The notes under the pieces: generated by a model
The model's input: only the letters and a program-made list of their open reading frames with translations
What the model was told of the DNA's origin: nothing
Databases searched by the model: none
From: UBA1479 sp964012715
Lineage (GTDB): Bacteria; Pseudomonadota; Alphaproteobacteria; Rhodospirillales; Casp-alpha2
Direction of reading: 5' to 3'
Length of the DNA stretch: 24,676 nucleotides
Assembly (NCBI GenBank): GCA_964012715.1
Contig: CAXGUG010000057.1
Coordinates: forward strand, 1 to 24,676
Position numbers and translations under genes: made by a program
Shown: positions 7,903 through 14,001 of the stretch, piece by piece
Numbering within the stretch: the first letter of the stretch is position 1
Layout of the letters: each line of letters opens with the position of its first letter

Positions 7903-8025
7903 CGACGAGCGTTCGAATATTTCACACCGCATTCAGCGGAAATTCCGATCATACAGGCCGACCGGATTACAACCGACCATATACTTTCGTCTATCGATAA
8001 TCCCGCAATCATTCATCCATATACC

Positions 8026-8047
8026 TACATCAGATGTTTCTGATGTA
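8026..8047. repeat. Perfect 8-bp inverted repeat, possible operator
   Basis: TACATCAG (8026-8033) and CTGATGTA (8040-8047) are perfect inverted copies separated by ATGTTT. Dyads of this size often bind dimeric transcription factors. It sits about 100 bases before the chemoreceptor start and 200 bases from the EncFtn start, so it could affect either gene. The regulator is unknown. Confidence 0.45.
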
Positions 8048-8148
8048 CATTTTCTTTGGGGTTGGAGGCAACGTCGTCACAACTTCGACGTGAAAATGCA
8101 GTCTTCAAAGCGGATCGTTCGCATTCGCTGAAGGACAGGGAGAGATCA

Positions 8149-10203
8149 ATGTTTGCCTTCCTTGCACGCGCCCCCATCGGCAGAAAAATGGTTTATTTGT
8201 TGATCCTGCCGATCGCCGGGCTTCTGACATTCGGCGCCATGACGGTCTATCGCAACGCCAACTTGGCGGATCAGATGGCCAAGGTCTCGACGCTGGCCGA
8301 GTTGGCCCCAAGCTTAAGCGCGGTGGTCCATGAAATGCAGAAAGAGCGCGGCAGGTCCGCCGGCTTCATCGGCAGCGGCGGCAAAAAGTTCGCCAAAGAG
8401 CTTCCGGAACAACGGCAATTGACGGACCAACACCGAACCGCATTGAAAGCGACCTTGGCCGCCTTCCCTATCGCCGACTACAGCCCGACCTTTGCCACGA
8501 TGCTGAAGACGGCGACCGATAACCTTTCCCTGTTGGAAGAACGCCGCCAGGCGATCTCGGACTTGAAGATGCCCGTCGGCGACATGGCGAAATATTACAC
8601 CGGCACGATTGCCAGCCTGCTTTCCATCATCGAGCGCATGGCCCTTTTGAGCAGCGACGCCGCCGTCACCCGAACCATCGTCACCTACACGGCGTTCCTG
8701 GAGGCGAAAGAACGCGCCGGGATCGAGCGCGCCATGGGGGCCGCCGGTTTTGGATCGGGCGGTTTCCGACCCGCGATCTACACGCGATTCATCAAACTGA
8801 TCGCCATGCAGGAAACCTTCCTGAAGGTTTTCACGACCTATGCCACCGATGAGCAAAAGAAATTCCTGGCCGATACGGTTCAAGGCCCGGCCGTGGATGG
8901 CGTGGAGAAAATGCGCACGATCGCCATCGACAGTCCGCTCAGCGGGCTGCAAGGCGTTGATGCGGGGATGTGGTTCACGACCATCACCGACAAGATCAAT
9001 CTGATGAAGACCGTCGAGGATCACATTGCGAACGATCTGGTCGTGCAGGCGAGGATGATCGAAAAACAGGCCCTGACATACTTCTGGCAAGTCCTGGTGG
9101 GGTCTATCGTGCTGGTCGCCGCAACGGTTCTTTTGGTCGTCGCGGTGGTTCGCGATATCACCCGCCCGGTCAAGGCCATGCAACGGGTTATGGACGACCT
9201 GGCGGGCGGGAACCTCGATATCGACGTGCCCGCGGCCGATCGGGCGGACGAGGTCGGAACCATGGCCAAATCCGTGCAGGTGTTCCGCGAGAAAATGATC
9301 GAAAACCGTGCCGCCGAAGAACGGGAACGCGCCGAGCAGACCAAACGCCTTCAGCGGCAGGAAACCGTCGACCGCCTGACCGGACGCTTCGATCAGGAAA
9401 TCGACAACGTCTTGTCCGTGGTCAGTTCCGCCGTCGATCAACTGCGCGTCACGTCCGACCAATTGAACAGCACCGCCGGAACCGCCAGCGCACGTGCGAC
9501 AACCGTCGCTTCAGCCTCTCAGGAAGCCATGGCGAATGTTCAGACTGTCGCGGCTTCCGCCGAAGAACTGACGGCGTCGATCGACGAAATCAGCCGGCAG
9601 ATCGCGCAGTCGACCAAGATTTCGTCGGAAGCGGTGGAACAGGCAAGCGGAGCCCGCGACGAAATCCAGGGCCTGGCCACGGCATCGCATCGTATCGGCG
9701 AAGTCATCTTGATGATCACCGACATCGCCGAGCAGACGAACCTGTTGGCCCTTAACGCGACCATCGAAGCCGCCCGTGCGGGCGAAGCCGGCAAAGGCTT
9801 TGCCGTCGTCGCCGCCGAGGTCAAGAACCTGGCCAATCAGACGGCCAAGGCGACCGAGGAAATCAGCCAGCAAATCAACGAGGTTCAATCGGCGACGGAA
9901 TCCGCCGTCGGCTCGATCGGCGGCATTTCGGACACCATCAGTCAAATCTTCGAGATCATTTCCGCCGTCGCCGCCGCGGTCGAGGAACAGGCCGCCGCAA
10001 CCAGCGAGATCTCGCGCAGCGTTCAGGAAGCAGCACAAGGCACCAGCGAAGTTTCCGAAAACATCGAAGGCGTCAGCACGGCCGCCAACGACACAGGCGC
10101 CGCCGCAGGAGACCTGCAAGGGGCTTCGGGCGAACTATCCCGTCAGGCGGAAGTGCTGAAGGAATGCGTACGGACGTTCCTAGACGGCGTCAAAGCCGCC
10201 TGA
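8149..10203 (+). CDS. Methyl-accepting chemotaxis protein with periplasmic NIT sensor domain
   Basis: A 684-residue receptor. TM1 at about 14-34 is followed by a periplasmic domain of about 260 residues (50-310) of the NIT (nitrate/nitrite-sensing) type, marked by MQKERGRSAGFIGSGG and the long helical hairpins after it. TM2 is at about 312-335, HAMP at about 336-389, then the cytoplasmic methyl-accepting coiled coil. The conserved tip DIAEQTNLLALNATIEAAR (from 525) contacts CheA and CheW. There is no CheR-tether pentapeptide at the C-terminus. The NIT assignment suggests, but does not prove, that nitrate, nitrite or another small anion is the ligand. ATG 8149 was chosen because AGGGAG lies 6 bases upstream; the 31 codons open upstream look non-coding. 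No che genes are present nearby. Confidence 0.93.
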   Translation: MFAFLARAPIGRKMVYLLILPIAGLLTFGAMTVYRNANLADQMAKVSTLAELAPSLSAVVHEMQKERGRSAGFIGSGGKKFAKELPEQRQLTDQHRTALKATLAAFPIADYSPTFATMLKTATDNLSLLEERRQAISDLKMPVGDMAKYYTGTIASLLSIIERMALLSSDAAVTRTIVTYTAFLEAKERAGIERAMGAAGFGSGGFRPAIYTRFIKLIAMQETFLKVFTTYATDEQKKFLADTVQGPAVDGVEKMRTIAIDSPLSGLQGVDAGMWFTTITDKINLMKTVEDHIANDLVVQARMIEKQALTYFWQVLVGSIVLVAATVLLVVAVVRDITRPVKAMQRVMDDLAGGNLDIDVPAADRADEVGTMAKSVQVFREKMIENRAAEERERAEQTKRLQRQETVDRLTGRFDQEIDNVLSVVSSAVDQLRVTSDQLNSTAGTASARATTVASASQEAMANVQTVAASAEELTASIDEISRQIAQSTKISSEAVEQASGARDEIQGLATASHRIGEVILMITDIAEQTNLLALNATIEAARAGEAGKGFAVVAAEVKNLANQTAKATEEISQQINEVQSATESAVGSIGGISDTISQIFEIISAVAAAVEEQAAATSEISRSVQEAAQGTSEVSENIEGVSTAANDTGAAAGDLQGASGELSRQAEVLKECVRTFLDGVKAA

Positions 10204-10209
10204 CGATTA

Positions 10210-10245
10210 CCGCCGTTTGTAACGATCCCTCTTTACAAGCGGCGG
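10210..10245 (+). other. Long hairpin between the chemoreceptor gene and the P-loop gene
   Basis: CCGCCGTTTGTAA (10210-10222) pairs over 13 positions with TTACAAGCGGCGG (10233-10245), including one G-U pair, around a 10-base loop. No T-run follows, so it is not a standard intrinsic terminator. It begins 7 bases after the chemoreceptor stop and ends 15 bases before the next ATG, so it could mark the mRNA end, protect it, or limit translation of the next gene. Confidence 0.6.
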
Positions 10246-10260
10246 CGTCCGGGCCAAACC

Positions 10261-11238
10261 ATGGGCATGAGCGCGGACGCATATCTTTCGGACTTCGAGT
10301 CCTTTCGTCACCTCCCCCATGCCGTCACTTTGCTGGGCATGTCCGGGGTGGGCAAAACGATGTTGTCGACGCAGTTGCGCCGTCAGGCGGACTGGTTCCA
10401 TTACTCGGCCGATTACCGCATCGGAACCCGATATCTGGTCGAACACATCCTGGACAATATCAAGTACAAGATCATGCGGATGGAAGACCCGTTCGTCGCC
10501 AACTTGCTGCGTTCGGATTCCATTTACATCAGCCATAACATCAGCGTCGACAACCTGGATCCGGTATCGACCTTCCTTGGCATGTTCGGCGATCCGGCCG
10601 AAGGCGGATTGAATAAGACGATCTTCCTGGAGCGCCAGAACCTGTACAAATGGGGCGAGCAGGAATCCATGAAGGATACCAGCCACTTCATCGCCAAGGC
10701 CTGGGAAATCTATCGCTGTAAGGATTTCATCAACGACGCCTCGGGCAGCCTGTGCGAGGTCGTGGACTTGACCGATCCGAACGATCCGGTGATCGCGGCC
10801 CTGCGCGCGGACACCTTGATCCTGTATATCCGCGCCGGGAAGGCCGATGAAGAAGCCTTGATGGAGCGGGCCGAAACCGATCCGAAACCCCTGTTCTACT
10901 ATCCGTCGTTCATCGATCAGCATCTGGCGGACCAGCCGGACGATGGGCAAGGCGTGGGCCCGAAGGATTTCGCCCGCAAGCTGTTTCCCCAGCTACTGCA
11001 AAGCCGCAAGCCCCGCTATGCCGAGATGGCCGACAAATTCGGCTTCACCATCGATGTCGCGGACCTGTTTGCGGACCCGCCCGCGGGGCAGGTCGTGCCC
11101 GAGGTCGACAAGATTCTGCTGCGCATTTTCGAGACGATCCACGCCCAATCGGTGGATAATCCGGTTGCCGCAGCCAATGCGAAACACTATGTGAACGCAT
11201 GCCTTGCCCGCGCCGAGCGCCGGGCCTTGGCTTTCTAA
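10261..11238 (+). CDS. P-loop NTPase-like protein of unknown function
   Basis: A 325-residue soluble protein with a clear Walker A motif GMSGVGKT (residues 26-33; Lys32, Thr33) directly after a hydrophobic beta-strand (AVTLL). A second hydrophobic strand, ADTLILYIRAG, near residue 182 could serve as a Walker B-like or NKxD-equivalent strand, but no textbook Walker B or GTPase motif is visible. The Walker A position near the N-terminus and the phrases HYSADYRIGTRYL and KWGEQESMKDTS suggest a nucleotide or nucleoside kinase-like fold, which is only a guess. I see no signal peptide, membrane helix or repeats. There is no strong Shine-Dalgarno before ATG 10261; ATG 10267 is an alternative. It lies between a chemoreceptor and metA with a hairpin on each side, so it may be a monocistronic gene. 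Confidence 0.8.
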   Translation: MGMSADAYLSDFESFRHLPHAVTLLGMSGVGKTMLSTQLRRQADWFHYSADYRIGTRYLVEHILDNIKYKIMRMEDPFVANLLRSDSIYISHNISVDNLDPVSTFLGMFGDPAEGGLNKTIFLERQNLYKWGEQESMKDTSHFIAKAWEIYRCKDFINDASGSLCEVVDLTDPNDPVIAALRADTLILYIRAGKADEEALMERAETDPKPLFYYPSFIDQHLADQPDDGQGVGPKDFARKLFPQLLQSRKPRYAEMADKFGFTIDVADLFADPPAGQVVPEVDKILLRIFETIHAQSVDNPVAAANAKHYVNACLARAERRALAF

Positions 11239-11249
11239 CCCGCCACCAA

Positions 11250-11284
11250 GCCATGCGTTCCCGCATGGCGACGTTACTTTTTTT
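11250..11284 (+). terminator. Terminator-like hairpin plus T-run between the P-loop gene and metA
   Basis: GCCATGCG (11250-11257) and CGCATGGC (11262-11269) form a perfect 8-bp stem with loop TTCC. A run of seven T (11278-11284) follows after an 8-base gap, longer than in a canonical terminator. It lies 11 bases after the stop of the P-loop gene and 31 bases before metA. It may terminate the upstream transcript or act as an attenuator in the metA leader. It does not match the SAM-II riboswitch pattern that precedes methionine genes in many alphaproteobacteria. Confidence 0.55.
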
Positions 11285-11315
11285 GACCTGAAGCAACCGC
11301 CTGGAGCGGCTCAAT

Positions 11316-12236
11316 ATGCCTATTAAGATTCCGTCCGACCTTCCTGCGCGCAGTATTCTCGAAAAGGAAGGGGTGCCGATCATCGGCAACGACCAGGCGA
11401 TGTGTCAGGACATCCGCCCGCTTCGCATTGCGGTTTTGAACCTGATGCCGCTGAAGCAAAAGACGGAAACGCAATTGGCCCGGGTTCTTGGCGCGACACC
11501 GCTGCAGGTCGAAATGACCCTGCTGGCGCTGACGACGCACAAGCCGAAGACCGTCGATGAACAGCATATGATCGACTTCTACCACCCGTGGACCCAGGTC
11601 ACGGATCAGAAGTTCGACGGCCTGATCGTGACCGGCGCGCCGGTCGAACAATTGCCGTTCGAGGACGTCATCTATTGGGACGAACTGCGCCAGATCTTCG
11701 ATTGGACGCGCTCGAACGTGCACGGCCTGTTCAACTTGTGCTGGGGCGCGCAGGCGGCGCTGCACCATTTCTACGGCATTCCCAAATACCAGTTGCCGCA
11801 CAAGGCCTTCGGCGTGTTCGAGCATCGCGTGCTCAATACCGCCTCGATCCTGTGCCGCGGCTTGAACGACAGCCTGTACATCCCCGTGTCCCGCCATACG
11901 GAGAACCACGCCGAGGACATGAAGCCGTTCCCTCAGTTGGAAATCCTGATGGATAGCTCCGAAACGGGTATCGCCCTGGTCCACGACCACAAGCTCAACC
12001 ACGTCCACATGTTCAACCATCTGGAATACGATTCAGATACCCTGGACGCGGAATTCCGGCGTGACGAGGAAAAGGGCGACGACATTCAGATTCCGGCCAA
12101 TTACTACCCTGGCGACGATCCGGCCAATACGCCGGTGAACCGCTGGCGCGCCTATGCTCATATCCTGTTCGGCAATTGGATCAACCTGATCTATCAAACC
12201 ACGCCGTTCGATATGAATCACATCGGCAACGATTGA
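11316..12236 (+). CDS. metA: Homoserine O-acetyltransferase (MetA family)
   Basis: A 306-residue cytoplasmic enzyme that acylates the hydroxyl of L-homoserine in the committed step of methionine synthesis. The catalytic residues align exactly with the family: Cys142 in NLCWGAQA, and His235 and Glu237 in HLEYD. Residue 111, known from structural work on this family to set the acyl donor, is Glu (in TGAPVEQLPF). Glu111 marks acetyl-CoA use, whereas Gly is found in the succinyl-CoA enzymes such as E. coli MetA. The function is therefore predicted as homoserine O-acetyltransferase even though databases often name such proteins succinyltransferase. A GGAG sits 9 bases before ATG 11316 in the loop of a small CCGC/GCGG stem. 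No other methionine gene is adjacent. Confidence 0.95.
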   Translation: MPIKIPSDLPARSILEKEGVPIIGNDQAMCQDIRPLRIAVLNLMPLKQKTETQLARVLGATPLQVEMTLLALTTHKPKTVDEQHMIDFYHPWTQVTDQKFDGLIVTGAPVEQLPFEDVIYWDELRQIFDWTRSNVHGLFNLCWGAQAALHHFYGIPKYQLPHKAFGVFEHRVLNTASILCRGLNDSLYIPVSRHTENHAEDMKPFPQLEILMDSSETGIALVHDHKLNHVHMFNHLEYDSDTLDAEFRRDEEKGDDIQIPANYYPGDDPANTPVNRWRAYAHILFGNWINLIYQTTPFDMNHIGND

Positions 12237-12315
12237 CGGATTGACCGCCCCCCCTGTCCCCACGTTATCCTAATGCACGGGCCGCAAGAGCCCATAACGA
12301 TAGGGACAACCATCC

Positions 12316-13716
12316 ATGAACACCATCTCCACCGCCGACCAGCGGGCCATCTTGGCGCGTCTGGCGGATCGCATCCTCTCCTATGATCCCGCCGTGATCT
12401 CCGATCGCGGCCTGTACCTGGCCAAACTGGGCATCACCGACACCATTGGGGTGACCCTGGCCGGACTGCCCGCAGACTCGACACAGATCGCCCTGAAGAC
12501 CCCCGGCGTGGCGACGGCGCCCGGCGGCGCGTTGGTCTTCGGCACCAACCGGCGAACCAGCGCCCTCGACGCCACCTTCATCAACGGCATCGCGTCCCAT
12601 GCCTTGGACTTCGACGATTTCTCGTCCGTGTTCGGCGGCCACCAATCCGTGCCGCTGGTCGCCCCCCTGTTCGCCTTGGCCGAAGAACGCGGCCTGTCCG
12701 GCCAGGACCTGATCACCGCCTACGTCGTGGGGTTGGAGGCCGAAATGCGCCTTGCCCGCGCCGTACACCCCCATCACTACGACAAGGGTTGGCACCCGAC
12801 GGCGACGCTCGGCATCTTCGGCACCGCCGCCGCCGCCGCGCGCCTGATCGGCCTGTCCGCCGAGCAGACGGCAATGGCCCTGGCCATGGCGGCGTCGATG
12901 GCGAGCGGCCTGAAAGCCAATTTCGGCACAATGACCAAGCCGCTGCATGTCGGTCATTCGGCGCGCTCCGGCCTTCTGGCCGTGCTGTTGGCCGAACAGG
13001 GGTTCGACGCCGATCCGGAAGCGATGGAGCATCACCAAGGCTTCTTCCAGGTCTTCAACGGTACGGGCAACTATGCTGCCGAACGCCTGTTGGAAGGCTG
13101 GGACAACGGGCCCTGGGCGGTCGAGGCCGAGGACCTTGCGATCAAGCAGTTCCCGTGCTGCGGCAGCACGCACCAGTGCATCACGGCGATGCAGCGCTTG
13201 GCCCGAAAGAACGACATTCCGGTCGAAAACGTGGCCGGGATCGAGATCATGCCCCACCAGCGCCGTCTGCGGCATACCAACACGCCCATTCCCGAAAGCG
13301 AACTGGAGGCCAAGTTCTCGGTCCAATACGTGGTCGCCAGGGCCCTGCTGGACGGCACGGTGCGGCTCAAGGACTTCGAAGGCGACGCCTTCCGCGAGGA
13401 CCCCGTCCGCCGCCTGCTGGATATCACCACCGCCCGTCCCCATCCGGACCTGGAAGGCGACGACAAGGACAACTGGGGCGCGGAAGTGATCGTCACCCTG
13501 TCCGACGGGCGCAAGCTGTCGGAAACGGTCTCCAACCTGATCGGCCGCAGCGGTGAGAACACCATGACGCCCGAAGACCTGTGGGAGAAATTCGAGGACT
13601 GCACCGGCCGCGCCCTGCCCGCCGATCGGCTGCGCCCCCTGTTCGACGGCCTGATGGCTTTGGAAACGGTCGCCAGCATTCCCGAATTGGCCCGCCTGAT
13701 GGAGATCTCTGCCTAA
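12316..13716 (+). CDS. MmgE/PrpD family protein
   Basis: A 466-residue cytoplasmic protein of the MmgE/PrpD superfamily. It shows the all-helical N-terminal domain with FINGIASHALDFDDF (near 95), the motif SGLKANFGTMTKPLHVGHSA (from about 198), and the CCGSTHQCITAM segment (near 280) that introduces the smaller C-terminal domain. Members include 2-methylcitrate dehydratase, cis-aconitate decarboxylase and iminodisuccinate epimerase. Its length fits the family. There are no prpB, prpC or other propionate genes in the window, so the substrate cannot be assigned. AGGGA lies 9 bases before ATG 12316. The 79-base gap to metA leaves a common transcript possible but unproven. Confidence 0.88.
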   Translation: MNTISTADQRAILARLADRILSYDPAVISDRGLYLAKLGITDTIGVTLAGLPADSTQIALKTPGVATAPGGALVFGTNRRTSALDATFINGIASHALDFDDFSSVFGGHQSVPLVAPLFALAEERGLSGQDLITAYVVGLEAEMRLARAVHPHHYDKGWHPTATLGIFGTAAAAARLIGLSAEQTAMALAMAASMASGLKANFGTMTKPLHVGHSARSGLLAVLLAEQGFDADPEAMEHHQGFFQVFNGTGNYAAERLLEGWDNGPWAVEAEDLAIKQFPCCGSTHQCITAMQRLARKNDIPVENVAGIEIMPHQRRLRHTNTPIPESELEAKFSVQYVVARALLDGTVRLKDFEGDAFREDPVRRLLDITTARPHPDLEGDDKDNWGAEVIVTLSDGRKLSETVSNLIGRSGENTMTPEDLWEKFEDCTGRALPADRLRPLFDGLMALETVASIPELARLMEISA

Positions 13717-13733
13717 TTATTTCCCCCGATCAT

Positions 13734-13791
13734 CCGCGGCGGCGGCGGGATTCCCACCGTTTTCCGCCACCCGCCGCGGGTCGTCACTTTT
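13734..13791 (+). terminator. Possible GC-rich terminator after the MmgE/PrpD gene
   Basis: CCGCGGCGG (13734-13742) and CCGCCGCGG (13771-13779) form a 9-bp GC-only stem around a 28-base loop that can itself fold partly. A short TTTT run occurs about 10 bases later. The stem begins 18 bases after the stop codon. The long loop and the weak T-run make this uncertain, and Rho-dependent termination is equally possible. Confidence 0.35.
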
Positions 13792-14001
13792 CGCCAAGAT
13801 AATTCCCTAATTTTGCCCTCTTGTGGGGTCAGGGATTCTGGCGGTATGTAAGTGATTAACGGCGTGGAGATATCGCGAAGAAGCGACGACGTCCCGCCCC
13901 TTGCGCGGAACATTGCGCGGTCTATGTATTTGCCTGCGGTCGCAGTGGCCGCGATAGTTAGGTACAGCCGGGTTACCCGCTTCGGAGGCCTCCAAACCCA
14001 A

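Larger units (their letters stand above)
7823..8148. other. Divergent regulatory region between the EncFtn and NIT-chemoreceptor genes
   Basis: A 326-base region, AT-richer than its surroundings at about 7910-8055, that must contain promoters in both directions. It holds a candidate minus-strand promoter and a perfect inverted repeat, listed separately. I see no coding frame with a ribosome-binding site apart from the upstream extension of the chemoreceptor frame, which I consider untranslated. Confidence 0.5.

Noticed and set aside
8314..9462. Minus-strand open frame of 382 codons antisense to the NIT chemoreceptor
   Set aside because: No motif and typical shadow composition (His, Asp, Gly, Arg); the plus-strand gene is unambiguous.
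11239..11315. SAM-II-type riboswitch before metA
   Set aside because: The 77-base gap is short and does not show the SAM-II conserved pseudoknot segments that I know; only a terminator-like hairpin with T-run is visible.
12265..13443. Minus-strand open frame of 392 codons antisense to the MmgE/PrpD gene
   Set aside because: Gly/Gln/Arg-rich with no recognisable motif; it mirrors the codon pattern of the real gene.
13901..13932. Alphaproteobacterial EcfG stress promoter (GGAAC at 13907) before the glucan synthase
   Set aside because: The -35 like GGAAC has no GTT at the expected 16-19 base distance. The nearby TTGCGCGG direct repeat (13901 and 13913) is short and probably chance.
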